The notes under the pieces are model-generated. The model was not told the DNA's origin and did not search any database. It was given only the letters and a program-made list of their open reading frames with translations. This document shows, piece after piece, positions 51,137 through 59,929 of a stretch of 62,117 nucleotides of DNA. Every line of letters starts with the position of its first letter. The first letter of the stretch is position 1. The position numbers were made by a program, and so were the translations under genes. Source of the stretch: Tannerella forsythia (lineage in GTDB: Bacteria > Bacteroidota > Bacteroidia > Bacteroidales > Tannerellaceae); the NCBI RefSeq assembly GCF_003860135.1, contig NZ_RQYN01000021.1, forward strand, positions 1 through 62,117. Direction: 5' to 3'.

Positions 51137-51478
51137 ATGAATATGGAATTGTTACAAAAACGATCTGATGCGAAGTTTCGCATCAGCATCTCCGATTCGG
51201 ACGGCCGCCCGGTCGATCCGAAAAAGTGTGATCTGCGCTTTGATTTTTACACGTCGAAAGCGCGGCGTGTAAGGGTAGAGCGAAAAGCCGAAGAACCGCT
51301 CCCGCCGGGTATGAGCTTTGATGGCAATCAAATTATTATTGCCCTCGATGCGCCAAACTTCGCCGAAGGGGCGCTGTATGTCCGTTTTCGAACGCGTGTA
51401 CACGATCCCGCTTTCCCGGACAGGTTTTATGACATCTCGTCGAATGAGATAAAAACGAATATTGTTGTTGTAGATTAA
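51137..51478 (+). CDS. Small tail-region protein
   Basis: A 113-residue beta-rich protein with pattern KFRISISDSDGRPVDPKKCDLRFDFYT, probably a BppU-like baseplate upper protein domain. The ATG at 51137 is preferred over an upstream TTG. Function not established. Confidence 0.6.
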   Translation: MNMELLQKRSDAKFRISISDSDGRPVDPKKCDLRFDFYTSKARRVRVERKAEEPLPPGMSFDGNQIIIALDAPNFAEGALYVRFRTRVHDPAFPDRFYDISSNEIKTNIVVVD

Positions 51479-51490
51479 ATTTTAAAAGAA

Positions 51491-52684
51491 ATGAAAGGTA
51501 AAGAATTTGAGGTAAATGTACAGCTTGAACAAACGCTCGGAATGAACGGGAAATCTGCCTACGAAATTTGGCTTGAAGCCGGGAATGAGGGCACGGTGGA
51601 AGACTTCCTGAACGCATTGAAGTGGAATCAAGGAAAGCATCGAATCACGATTGATTTGGTCCCGAATTGGCCCGCCGCACGTCGTTTCCTGCTTGGAGAA
51701 AATGTGCAGATTCAGGTTGAAGAGGAGGTTACAAACATCGCCTATCAAGGCAACCCCATCACGGTAAATGTGAAGCCCGGAAAGACTGTTCGCATCATTC
51801 CGCCCGTGGTCTCGCGATTCGCGGCGCCGAAAACGCACGAATTCGTAGCGCAAGCTAACGCGGAAGACACTATAAACATTGCATACGACACGACGCTCGT
51901 TCTGTGCACAGTTGCCCGTACTGTGCGACCGAGACGAACCGAACCAGACGACGCGGCTATTCCTGTTGTCGTAGAATGTGGAAGCATTACCGATCGCGTC
52001 GAATGTGGGGAGGCTCCAGCGATGATTTATCTCCCTCGTCATGCAGAAGCAATATTTACGCCCGAAGCGTCAGCAGGTTACACGGAAGGTGTTAAAACGT
52101 TGCAGACGTCTGACGATCTCGTTTTTGTTGCCTTGAAGCAAAAGGCGGCGTGGGTATATTTCAAACCTTGGACGGGGGGGATCAACGATGCTACCATGGA
52201 GCAAGTTTTTATAAAAATTACAAACGCAGACACCTCTGTTGTTATCCATGAACACCTCCCTCTTTCATCTGTAAATAGCGAAGAGCTGGCGATTCCTGTT
52301 CCTGCGGCTGTAAACCTGCGCATCGAATTCGAGGTGCCGTATGGTGTTCTACCCGTCGAAGCGCAAACAGTAGAGAGTCTTTCAGCAGGAAGCGCAAATG
52401 AAATAACCGTAAGCTTGACGGGAGGCTTGGTTGAAATCTTTGCGCCCGGATTAGACGGAGAGGCGGATTTTGACATTTTATACGCTGAAGGAGAAAAAGA
52501 AGGTCAGGTATTACGGTCTGGAACCTTGTCTGGATATAAAACAGCTTTTATGTTTGTTGATTTGGTGAACTTTAAAATTCGATTCAAGCCGTCTAAGAGC
52601 GGTTTAAATCCGAGTCCTGAAGAGGCGATCGCTAACAGGAAAACCGCGTACGAGTACTTCTCTGTATATATATCTTATTCGTAG
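51491..52684 (+). CDS. Tail-fibre-associated protein
   Basis: A 397-residue protein starting MKGKEFEVNVQLEQTLGMNGKSAYEIWLEAGNEGT (broken motif), which is common to Bacteroidetes tail and fibre proteins (a short collar-binding repeat), followed by several beta-sandwich domains. Last gene of the tail operon. Confidence 0.65.
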   Translation: MKGKEFEVNVQLEQTLGMNGKSAYEIWLEAGNEGTVEDFLNALKWNQGKHRITIDLVPNWPAARRFLLGENVQIQVEEEVTNIAYQGNPITVNVKPGKTVRIIPPVVSRFAAPKTHEFVAQANAEDTINIAYDTTLVLCTVARTVRPRRTEPDDAAIPVVVECGSITDRVECGEAPAMIYLPRHAEAIFTPEASAGYTEGVKTLQTSDDLVFVALKQKAAWVYFKPWTGGINDATMEQVFIKITNADTSVVIHEHLPLSSVNSEELAIPVPAAVNLRIEFEVPYGVLPVEAQTVESLSAGSANEITVSLTGGLVEIFAPGLDGEADFDILYAEGEKEGQVLRSGTLSGYKTAFMFVDLVNFKIRFKPSKSGLNPSPEEAIANRKTAYEYFSVYISYS

Positions 52685-52692
52685 TATTTTCG

Positions 52693-52846
52693 AGGCAGAG
52701 GGTGAGAAAAAGCCCCTGCCTTCGTAGAGAGTGTTTCTCAGGCGTCTCTCTACGACAAAGGTGCCACAACACCACGACAGGGGCGCAAGCCCTTGCGGTG
52801 TTGTGGCACCTTATTTTTTTTTACCTGAGAGACTGCAAAGATAGAA
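52693..52846 (+). ncRNA. Structured intergenic RNA with strong terminator
   Basis: Three stacked hairpins lie between the tail fibre and Dam genes: AGGCAGAGGG/CCCCTGCCT (52695-52720), CGTAGAGAG/CTCTCTACG (52723-52754) and the perfect 16-bp AAGGTGCCACAACACC/GGTGTTGTGGCACCTT stem (52757-52812) followed by nine T. The GCCCCTG/CAGGGGC words can also pair between hairpins. A minus-strand TATCTTTG (52839-52846) suggests possible transcription in the opposite direction. Confidence 0.55.
52757..52822 (+). terminator. Strong late-operon terminator
   Basis: Perfect 16-bp stem AAGGTGCCACAACACC/GGTGTTGTGGCACCTT with a 24-base loop containing a further GGGC/GCCC hairpin, ending in a T tract (52814-52822). 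It should stop transcription before the Dam gene, which then needs its own promoter. Confidence 0.85.
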
Positions 52847-52876
52847 TTTTTATAAACATTTTAAATAGTATTCAAG

Positions 52877-53701
52877 ATGAAAAAGAATGTAATTCAAATA
52901 AAGCCGGCAATGAAGACCCCGGTAACCTACTACGGCGGGAAGCAACGAATGTTAAGCATCATCCTGCCCATGATTCCGCAACATCAAATCTATGTCGAGC
53001 CGTTTATGGGAGGCGGTGCCGTGTTTTTTGCCAAAGAACCCGCGAAAGTGGAGCTGATAAATGATAAGAACGGCGAAGTCGTCAACTTTTACAATGTTGT
53101 TAAAACCCGCTTCTCTGAGCTAAAAGCACTCGTCGATGCAACGCTTCACAGCGAGAAGCAGCAAAAAGAAGCTAAGCACATCTACTTCCATCCCGACGAC
53201 TCCGACGAGGTGCGCCGGGCGTGGGCGTTGTGGGTGCTTTCGCATCAAAGTTTTTATAGCATATTAGGAAATACGTGGAAATGCAGCAAAGGCCGCAGCA
53301 CAGCCGTTCAGTTGCTTGCGCGAAGAGATTCTTTCACAGATGTCTACTGCGCACGATTAGAGCATACATCCATCTTCTGTCGCGATGCGTTAGATGTTAT
53401 CCGGAAAGCAGACCATGAAGACGCGTTTCACTATGTCGATCCTCCCTACTTCAACGCCGACATGGGCCACTACGCGGGCTACACGAGAGAGGACTTCCAA
53501 GCCCTGCTCGACACGCTTGTAAACGTGCGCGGGAAATTCATGCTGTCGTCGTATCCGTCCGACGTTCTGCGCGAGTACTCCCAAGCGAACGGCTGGCGAA
53601 CGTACGAGTTTTTGCTGCCGAGGTCTGCGGGAGGTGGAAGTAAAGTAGAAGTGTTAACGCTCAACTACACGCCGCCCTCAGAACTCGTCGTCGCAGCGTG
53701 A
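52877..53701 (+). CDS. Dam-type (D12 class) adenine-N6 methyltransferase
   Basis: The 274-residue protein has TYYGGKQRM (motif X/I region), FMGGGAVFFA (SAM-binding FxGxG) and YVDPPYFN (catalytic DPPY). It methylates adenines in DNA and protects phage DNA or regulates genes. Alternative start at 52910. Located at the right end of the prophage, separate from the structural operon by the strong terminator. Confidence 0.88.
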   Translation: MKKNVIQIKPAMKTPVTYYGGKQRMLSIILPMIPQHQIYVEPFMGGGAVFFAKEPAKVELINDKNGEVVNFYNVVKTRFSELKALVDATLHSEKQQKEAKHIYFHPDDSDEVRRAWALWVLSHQSFYSILGNTWKCSKGRSTAVQLLARRDSFTDVYCARLEHTSIFCRDALDVIRKADHEDAFHYVDPPYFNADMGHYAGYTREDFQALLDTLVNVRGKFMLSSYPSDVLREYSQANGWRTYEFLLPRSAGGGSKVEVLTLNYTPPSELVVAA

Positions 53702-53704
53702 AAA

Positions 53705-53743
53705 AAAACTCGGCACTGAGAAAAAAAAGTGTCGAGTTTTTTT
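53705..53743 (+). terminator. Terminator after the Dam gene
   Basis: AAAACTCGGCACT/AGTGTCGAGTTTT stem (one G-U) followed by T residues. Directly downstream of the dam stop. Confidence 0.8.
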
Positions 53744-53779
53744 GGACTTTTCGTTTTGCGTTTTTGGACTTTTCGTTTT
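53739..53779. repeat. Direct repeat pair at the prophage right end
   Basis: TTTTTGGACTTTTCGTTTT occurs at 53739-53757 and 53761-53779, separated by GCG. Two near-adjacent copies within 260 bp of the host junction are candidate transposase-binding sites. Confidence 0.6.
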
Positions 53780-53790
53780 TCTGATTGTAT

Positions 53791-53949
53791 ATGGCAGATG
53801 ATCAAGAACTTGTTCTTCCGGATGAACTTGGAAAGATAAAGATTGAAATCCTCTCTTTAATGGAAGCTGTGTCCGATGAAAATCTGAAAAAAATAAAACG
53901 CTTGCTCCCCGATACGGATATTTATGTCGATGGGGAGAAACTTCCATAA
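53791..53949 (+). CDS. Small protein near prophage right end
   Basis: A 52-residue acidic helical protein (MADDQELVLPDELGKIKIEI) of unknown function. No clear domain. It is the last candidate phage gene before the host junction. Confidence 0.45.
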   Translation: MADDQELVLPDELGKIKIEILSLMEAVSDENLKKIKRLLPDTDIYVDGEKLP

Positions 53950-54039
53950 AATAAGGTGGCTTACTATTCTCTCGTTCTGAGTATGTTAGAGGCTTCAAAA
54001 AGACATCATGACATATCGATCCTGAAAATAAAAAAGAAT

Positions 54040-55338
54040 ATGAAAACACTAATCGCACTCTCGCTATTGTTGAGTTTAAGCATGAGCTTGAAGGCTCAAG
54101 AGATTCTAACCGCAGCACAATCCGATCCCAATACAATGGGTTGGATGACTGGTTTCCCGCCCCCTAAAGAACGGGTGGTTTCCGCCATAGACGGAAGCTT
54201 TTTCCGCTTCCCGGCTTTGAGATACAGCGTTTGCCACATGCGCCAATTCATGCCGACCACCGAAGTCAAGGCTGCTTCAAGCAAACAATACAAGTTCAAG
54301 CTTAAAATCGACGGGAATATCGACGGGCTCACATTTATCCCTTGGGGTAGCACCGAAGCAATGACTTGGAAAGAGTCTCTTTCGAAGAACTATACGGACG
54401 GCATACTGATATTGCACCGGGGAAAGATTGTTTACGAGAATTATTTCGCTGCGCTGAAGCCGGATGGTGTCCATGCGGCCATGTCCGTCAGCAAAAGCTT
54501 TACGGGAACTCTCGGCGCACTGTTGCTTGCGCAAGGTCTCCTTGATGAGAATAAAACCGCAGCCGATTACGTTCCCGAATTGAAAAATTCGGCCTTTGGG
54601 GATGCAAGCATAAGACAAATCCTCGATATGACGACGGGCTTGAAATACAGCGAAGACTATTCGGATCCCAACGCCGAAATCTGGTCGTTTTCGGCAGCCG
54701 GTAATCCCTTCTCCAAACCGGCATCGCCCGAAGCCCCTGCAAATTACTACGACTATCTCGTTACGCTTCGGAAAGAAGGACAGCACGGTGCGGCCTTCGG
54801 CTACAAAACCGTCAATACCGATGTGATGGGCTGGATTATCTCCAGAGTAACGGGGAAAAGCATCCCCACTTTACTATCGGAGCTCATTTGGAAGCCCCTC
54901 GGGACACATGTGGACGGTTATTATCAGGTCGATGGATCCGGGATAGCCTTTGCCGGTGGAGGTTTTGGTGCCAATATGCGTGATATGGCCATGTTCGGAG
55001 AAATGATCCGCAATAAGGGGAAGTTCAACAAGCGGCAAATATTGCCCGCCGAAGTGGTGGAGGACATCATGAAAGGTGGCAACCGGGAGGCTTTCGCCAA
55101 GTCGGCACATGCCGCTACGCTCAAGAACTGGAGTTACCGGAATATGTGGTGGGTTTTGCACAACAGTCATGGAGCATTTATGGCACGGGGCGTACACGGA
55201 CAAAGCATTTACATCGACCCTACGGCGGAGATGGTTATTGTGCGTTTTGCCTCGCACCCCGAAGCAAAGAACTCAAAAAACGACCCGACCTCACTGCCTG
55301 CTTATCAAGCCGTAGCCGAATATCTTATAAGCAAGTAA
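54040..55338 (+). CDS. Serine hydrolase / class C beta-lactamase-like protein
   Basis: The 432-residue protein has a Sec signal peptide (MKTLIALSLLLSLSMS-LKAQ). The active-site motifs are S-x-x-K in AMSVSKSFTG, the Tyr in FGYKTVNTD (YxN equivalent) and GVHGQSIY (HxG equivalent). The fold is that of penicillin-binding/esterase serine hydrolases. Its substrate is unknown; periplasmic or surface. The prophage may have separated it from its promoter. Confidence 0.85.
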   Translation: MKTLIALSLLLSLSMSLKAQEILTAAQSDPNTMGWMTGFPPPKERVVSAIDGSFFRFPALRYSVCHMRQFMPTTEVKAASSKQYKFKLKIDGNIDGLTFIPWGSTEAMTWKESLSKNYTDGILILHRGKIVYENYFAALKPDGVHAAMSVSKSFTGTLGALLLAQGLLDENKTAADYVPELKNSAFGDASIRQILDMTTGLKYSEDYSDPNAEIWSFSAAGNPFSKPASPEAPANYYDYLVTLRKEGQHGAAFGYKTVNTDVMGWIISRVTGKSIPTLLSELIWKPLGTHVDGYYQVDGSGIAFAGGGFGANMRDMAMFGEMIRNKGKFNKRQILPAEVVEDIMKGGNREAFAKSAHAATLKNWSYRNMWWVLHNSHGAFMARGVHGQSIYIDPTAEMVIVRFASHPEAKNSKNDPTSLPAYQAVAEYLISK

Positions 55339-55432
55339 GGCCTGAGAAAATAACCTGACTTTCAGGTGGCTTGAGCGCGAGTTTGAACTCCTCGCTTCTT
55401 TTGTAGTATTGCTTCCTTCTTTTTTTACGAGA

Positions 55433-55463
55433 CCCCAAAGGTGTGAATAAAGCTTTTGGGGCT
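55433..55463 (+). terminator. Terminator after the serine hydrolase
   Basis: CCCCAAA/TTTGGGG stem with a 15-base loop and a T-containing tail. Located about 100 bp after the stop. Confidence 0.55.
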
Positions 55464-55547
55464 TCTTCGTTTATACATCGATGTTCTTACTTGAGTGCCT
55501 TGAATCGAACTTCCCCCATCCCCAACAAAGGGGATGTGCGTCTTGAA

Positions 55548-55596
55548 AATCCCCTCTTTTAGGGATTGTGAACACTGTTCAGATATTCTAACTTTG
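55548..55596 (+). promoter_or_regulatory. Dyad-bearing promoter of the TetR gene
   Basis: AATCCCCT-N6-GGGATTG (55548-55568) with TTG at 55566-55568, a 20-bp spacer and TAACTTTG (55589-55596). This is the third copy of the 21-bp dyad promoter in this window. Confidence 0.75.
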
Positions 55597-55628
55597 CAGT
55601 CGTAATTTTGAATATATTTTTCGATAAA

Positions 55629-56246
55629 ATGGCACAAGTACAGAAAGACAATATACGTCGTATCATTCTCGAATCGGCTCGCGGAGAGTTTTTGCAGAAG
55701 GGTTTCAAGAATACGTCGATGCGAACCATATCCCGACTTTCGGGCATAACGTTGAGCAACATATACAACTATTTCAGAGACAAAGATGAAATTTTCCGTG
55801 CAGTACTGACTCCATTACTCGATGCCTTCGAACTGCTGTTTACCGAACACAATAATGATGAGTATCTGAGTAAGGAATTTTTCTCGATGGACTCGCACCA
55901 GAAAAAAGTCATTGACGAATTTATGGTTATACCGACAAATTACAGGACGGAACTGAAGATATTGCTTTTCAATTCGGCGGGGTCGTCGCTCGAAAATTTC
56001 AGAGACACCTTTGCCGACCGCTACACGGAGGAGAGCCTGCGGTATCTGAAGGTGATGAAAGAACGATACCCGAATATCAAGACGGATTTTTCAGATTTCT
56101 TCCTGCACTTGATGTGTTCGCTATGGCTGACGGTGATGGGCGAAATCGTATCGCACGACGAGTTGACTGATACCGACATTGAACGGTTTATTACGGAATA
56201 CATTACATTCGGTACTGCCGGGTGGAAAGCCTTGATGAAGATATGA
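55629..56246 (+). CDS. TetR-family transcriptional regulator
   Basis: The 205-residue protein has an N-terminal TetR helix-turn-helix (about 8-55; LESARGEFLQKGFKNTSMRTISRLSGITLSNIYNYFRDKDEIF) and an all-helical ligand domain. It is adjacent to the RND operon it may control. The ATG at 55629 is preferred. Its own promoter carries the 21-bp dyad. Confidence 0.9.
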   Translation: MAQVQKDNIRRIILESARGEFLQKGFKNTSMRTISRLSGITLSNIYNYFRDKDEIFRAVLTPLLDAFELLFTEHNNDEYLSKEFFSMDSHQKKVIDEFMVIPTNYRTELKILLFNSAGSSLENFRDTFADRYTEESLRYLKVMKERYPNIKTDFSDFFLHLMCSLWLTVMGEIVSHDELTDTDIERFITEYITFGTAGWKALMKI

Positions 56247-56282
56247 GAAGGATATTTTAGGTTTTGGGTGTTGGGTACGTAG

Positions 56283-56304
56283 GGGCGAACCCACGTGTTC
56301 GCCC
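56283..56304. repeat. REP-like hairpin
   Basis: GGGCGAAC-CCACGT-GTTCGCCC, a perfect 8-bp stem. Such GGGCGAACAC hairpins are dispersed in Bacteroidetes genomes. Confidence 0.75.
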
Positions 56305-56366
56305 GGTAAGATGAAATGCCCGTCCCGATAAAATACAATAAATATGATAATAATGGAAAATCACTT

Positions 56367-56496
56367 CCCCTACGTGGGAAATTGTCTCCCCTACATGGGA
56401 AATTGTCTCCCCTACGTGGGAAATCGTTCCCCCTACGTGGGAAATTGTTTCCCCCACGTGGGAAATTGCTTCCCCTACGTGGGAAATTGTTCCCCC
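56367..56496. repeat. Tandem array of six 21-bp units
   Basis: Units read CCCCTACGTGGGAAATTGTCT with 1-4 differences, six in a row, then a truncated CCCC. The core CCCTACGTGGGA is an imperfect palindrome, and period 21 equals two helical turns. It lies between the TetR-type regulator and the RND operon. Not a CRISPR (no spacers). Confidence 0.85.
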
Positions 56497-56549
56497 AACA
56501 CCCAACACCTAATACCTAAACAAGAAATTTTAATAAATACATAATACAG

Positions 56550-58898
56550 ATGAAAATAGAAAAAATCAACGGATGGTTTGCCCTGCGGGGCGAATGGATT
56601 GTAAAAAGGCGCTGGTGGGTGCTTGCTGCCTTTGTGGTATTATTTGCCGTAGGATTTTACGGGCTACAGTTTATGAACATCAACGACTCGTGGGACAGTT
56701 ATTTCCTCGAAGACGACCCGATGCTCATTAAAACGGAGGAGTTCAAAGCCGTTTTCGGCAATGACAACTACGCTGCCGTACTTACCGAGTGCGACAACAC
56801 TTTTACGAAAGAGAATCTGGAACTGATACGCGAACTATCGAACGAAATACTCGACAGTCTTTCGTATGCCGATAAGATTACTTCACTTACCGATATTGAG
56901 TTTATGATCGGCAATGAGGAGGGTATGTCCATCGAGCAGATTGTACCCGAAGAGATTCCTTCGGATGCCGAAGGACTTGCCGCCATACGGCGAATGGCTT
57001 ATATGAAGCCTCATATAGCCAACCGATTGGTATCGAAAGACGGCAGGCTTACGTGGGTGCTGCTCAAGTTGCGTCCCTTCCCCGAAGATTCGGTATGGAA
57101 TACGGGCAAGGGAGCAGCATCGCCTGAGAAAATTACCGGGATGGAGTTAGACCGCATTGTGCAGAAAGCCAAATACGCTCCACTCAATCCGAGAGGAGCG
57201 GGATTGCCTTACCTGACCGAACAGAAGATGCAGTGGATAGGCAAAGAGATGCCTCGTGTGATGGGTTTGGCTATTCTCCTGGCTATTATTGTTCTGGCGT
57301 TTGCTACCCGTTCGCTGCGGGGCGTGGTGGTGCCGGTGGTTACCGCATTGGCTTCGATTATAGTTACTTACGGCATGCTGGGATATATGCGTTTCAGTAT
57401 CGACAGCGGTATGATGATGATTCCCATGCTGCTGGCATTTGCAGTAGCCATAGCTTACAACATACACGTTCATTCCTATTTCCGAAGGCAGTTCATGCTG
57501 CACGGCAATCGCCGCCGTGCAGTAGTAGAGACCGTCGGCGAGATGGGCTGGCCGGTGCTTTTCAGTGCTCTTACCACCTTTGCTGCCCTGCTCTCCTTCC
57601 TTGCCATCCCTGTAGTGCCCCTGCACTTTGTTGGGATAGCCACTTCGACAAGTGTTATACTTACTTTCCTGATAGCTGTTACGGTGATGCCCGCCGTGCT
57701 TAGCTTCGGTAAAGACGGTAAACCTTGTCCGAAAGTGCAGGCAGCGGGTGGTGGCTGGCTCGACCGTCGGCTGGAAGCATTCGGGCAGATAGTACTGCGC
57801 CGTGAGAAGATAATATTGAGTGTTTTCGTGCTACTTACCGCATTCTTAATTTATCAGATGACGAAAATAGAGACCTCTTTCGATGTAGAGCGTACTATGG
57901 GGCGTAACGTGCCTTATGTAAAAAAGATACTGGAAGTAACCGAAAGTGAGTTGGGTTCTATTTATTCATACGATATGATGATAGATATGCCCGAAGACGG
58001 AATGGCCAAATCGCCCCAAGCCCTTATGGCACTCGATTCGTTGCAGCGTACGGCAGACAAGTATCCGCTGACCAAGCGTACCACTTCGATTCTGAACATA
58101 CTCAAAGACCTTAACCAGACACTAAACAATGGTGAGCCCGCCTATTATACCGTTCCCGACAATGAGGAGGAGATTGCCCAGCAGATGTTGCTGTATGAGA
58201 ATGCCGGCGGAAGCGAAGCCGAAAGCTGGATAGACTACGACTATCGCCGTCTGCGGTTGATGGTAGAGTTGGATAAATACAATTCGACCGAAGCCGAACG
58301 CGAGCTGAATGAGATTACCGCACTTGCGGGACGCCTCTTCCCCGGTGCACAGATTACACCTGTGGGTTCGATGCCGCAATTCACTACGATGATGCAATAC
58401 GTCGTACGCGGACAGATTACCTCCTTCGGTATATCCTTACTGATTATCGGTCTGCTGATGATGTTTGTCTTCGGAAGCGTACGCATTGGCTTGATTGGCT
58501 TGATACCGAACGTAATGCCTGCCGTTGTGGTGGGCGGACTGATGGGTTGGATGGGCTATCCGCTCGATATGATGACCGCCACCATTATGCCGATGATACT
58601 TGGGCTGGCGGTGGACGATACTATCCACTTCATCAACCACGGACATTTGGAGTTCGACCGTCAGCGGAATTACAAAGGAGCCATCTTGCGGACATTCCGT
58701 GTGGTAGGTACGCCTATTCTGCTTACCAGCTTAGTTATCGGAGCTAATTTTGCGGTCTATACCACTTCCAAGAGCCTTTCGTTCATACACATGGGCATCC
58801 TCTCGGTAGCGGGGATATTTACGGCGTTCTTAGCCGATGTGTGTATTACGCCGCTCTTGTTCCGCCGATTTAAAATGTTCGGAAAAGAGGAAGAATGA
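56550..58898 (+). CDS. RND/MMPL-family transporter
   Basis: The 782-residue protein has an N-terminal transmembrane helix (about 25-43), a large periplasmic loop, six-helix bundle 1 (about 230-400; GDLLAI-type hydrophobic segments with ALTTFAALLSFLAIPVVPL), a second periplasmic loop, and bundle 2 (about 600-775; DDTIHFINHGHLEFDRQ). It belongs to the hydrophobe/lipid exporter type of the RND superfamily, which often partners with LolA-like and outer-membrane proteins. Probably exports lipids or hydrophobic compounds. Confidence 0.88.
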   Translation: MKIEKINGWFALRGEWIVKRRWWVLAAFVVLFAVGFYGLQFMNINDSWDSYFLEDDPMLIKTEEFKAVFGNDNYAAVLTECDNTFTKENLELIRELSNEILDSLSYADKITSLTDIEFMIGNEEGMSIEQIVPEEIPSDAEGLAAIRRMAYMKPHIANRLVSKDGRLTWVLLKLRPFPEDSVWNTGKGAASPEKITGMELDRIVQKAKYAPLNPRGAGLPYLTEQKMQWIGKEMPRVMGLAILLAIIVLAFATRSLRGVVVPVVTALASIIVTYGMLGYMRFSIDSGMMMIPMLLAFAVAIAYNIHVHSYFRRQFMLHGNRRRAVVETVGEMGWPVLFSALTTFAALLSFLAIPVVPLHFVGIATSTSVILTFLIAVTVMPAVLSFGKDGKPCPKVQAAGGGWLDRRLEAFGQIVLRREKIILSVFVLLTAFLIYQMTKIETSFDVERTMGRNVPYVKKILEVTESELGSIYSYDMMIDMPEDGMAKSPQALMALDSLQRTADKYPLTKRTTSILNILKDLNQTLNNGEPAYYTVPDNEEEIAQQMLLYENAGGSEAESWIDYDYRRLRLMVELDKYNSTEAERELNEITALAGRLFPGAQITPVGSMPQFTTMMQYVVRGQITSFGISLLIIGLLMMFVFGSVRIGLIGLIPNVMPAVVVGGLMGWMGYPLDMMTATIMPMILGLAVDDTIHFINHGHLEFDRQRNYKGAILRTFRVVGTPILLTSLVIGANFAVYTTSKSLSFIHMGILSVAGIFTAFLADVCITPLLFRRFKMFGKEEE

Positions 58899-58899
58899 G

Positions 58900-58977
58900 G
58901 GGTGTTAGGTGTTAGGTGTTGGGGGTTAGGCAAACACAACCCAAAACCCAATACCCAAAACTTAACACCCAAAACCT
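58900..58977. repeat. GTTAGGTGTTGGG / CCCAATACC inverted repeat
   Basis: GGTGTTAGGTGTTGGGGG (about 58905-58928) and CCCAATACCCAAAACTTAACACC (about 58946-58969) form an imperfect long hairpin in the gap between the RND and LolA-like genes. Similar strings occur at about 56262-56280, 56495-56521 and 60507-60532. Confidence 0.7.
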
Positions 58978-59010
58978 ATTTAAAAACATAATTAAATACA
59001 TAATAAAGAT

Positions 59011-59799
59011 ATGAACACAACAATCAGAACAATTGCCGCAGCGGCATTCATGACACTGGCGACCGCTGCATTTGCACAGACCGGGCGAGACATTGCCCTG
59101 AAGGTAAAAGACCGCCCCGACGGCGATACACGTCAGTCGGAAATGGTGATGAAACTCATCAACAAACGAGGCAGCGTGCGCGAACGCAAGCTCATCTCCT
59201 ATTCAATCGACGTGGGCAAAGACAAGAAAGACCGCAAGTCGATAATGTTTTTCGTCTATCCGGGCGACGTGAAAGGGACGGGCTTCCTCACCTGGGATTA
59301 CGACCAGACAGGCAAGGACGACGACAAATGGCTCTACCTGCCGGCTATGAAGAAGACACGCCGCATCAGCGGATCGTCGGCGAAGACCGACTATTTTATG
59401 GGCAGCGACTTTACTTACGACGATATGGGCAGCCGCAATGTGGACGAGGATACGCACAAGCTGCTGGGCGAAGAAACCATCGACGGACACACCTGCTGGA
59501 AACTCGAATCGACCCCGAAAGACAGCCGCGACATCTTCTCCCGAAAAGTATCGTGGGTGCGTCAGGATTGTTTGATACCCATAAAGGTAGAGTATTACGA
59601 CAAGATGAACAAGCTGCACCGCAAGCTCACGATGTCGGGCATCAAGCAGGTAGACGGCTTCTGGATGGCTTCCCAAATGCAGATGACCAACGTGCAGACA
59701 GGGCACCAGACCCTCCTCGAAATCAATAATCCGAAGTACAACACCTCGTTGAACGAAGCCAAATTTAACGTAACGACACTGGAGAAAGGGGCGATGTAA
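59011..59799 (+). CDS. LolA-like outer membrane lipoprotein-sorting protein
   Basis: The 262-residue protein has a signal peptide ([22 protein letters not shown]) and the LolA-like/DUF1329-type body ([68 protein letters not shown]). Such proteins shuttle lipophilic cargo in the periplasm and commonly accompany RND transporters. It follows the RND gene. Confidence 0.85.
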   Translation: MNTTIRTIAAAAFMTLATAAFAQTGRDIALKVKDRPDGDTRQSEMVMKLINKRGSVRERKLISYSIDVGKDKKDRKSIMFFVYPGDVKGTGFLTWDYDQTGKDDDKWLYLPAMKKTRRISGSSAKTDYFMGSDFTYDDMGSRNVDEDTHKLLGEETIDGHTCWKLESTPKDSRDIFSRKVSWVRQDCLIPIKVEYYDKMNKLHRKLTMSGIKQVDGFWMASQMQMTNVQTGHQTLLEINNPKYNTSLNEAKFNVTTLEKGAM

Positions 59800-59810
59800 T
59801 GGCGTTTTCG

Positions 59811-59875
59811 TAGAGACAATTCATTCGTAGAGACAATTCATTCATAGAGACAATTCATGAATTGTCTCTATAACG
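59811..59875. repeat. Palindromic TAGAGACAATTCAT repeats upstream of the RAYT gene
   Basis: GTAGAGACAATTCATT occurs twice (about 59810, 59827) and TAGAGACAATTCATGAATTGTCTCTA (26 bp, perfect palindrome, about 59847-59872) once. They flank the RAYT gene and match copies inside it, the arrangement of REP elements with their transposase. Confidence 0.85.
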
Positions 59876-59929
59876 AATGAACGACAATAACGCCGACAAA
59901 TTGAATACGAAAATATTTGTGGATAATTG

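Larger units (their letters stand above)
17003..53955 (+). mobile_element. Mu-like transposable prophage (limits approximate)
   Basis: The element contains MuA-like DDE transposase, MuB-like ATPase, GemA-like and DUF3164 early genes, S24 repressor, gp29-type portal, MuF head protein, gp36-like and gpG-like proteins, terminase, capsid, a siphovirus-type tail with tape measure and frameshifted chaperones, lysis genes and a Dam methylase. All major modules look intact, so it may be functional. The left end lies between 16889 and 17588 and the right end between 53950 and 54039; no tyrosine integrase is present. Unlike Mu, virion genes are in two divergent units meeting at about 38.9 kb. Confidence 0.9.
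56247..56549. other. Intergenic region with REP hairpin and tandem array
   Basis: The 303-bp gap contains a TTAGGTTTTGGGTGTTGGGT string, a REP-type hairpin (56283-56304), the tandem palindrome array (56367-56496) and a CCCAACACCTAATACCTAA string. No gene is supported. This is the likely control region of the RND operon. Confidence 0.6.

Noticed and set aside
48280-52684. Diversity-generating retroelement in the fibre region
   Set aside because: Some Bacteroides transposable phages carry one, but I found no reverse transcriptase or template/variable repeat pair here.
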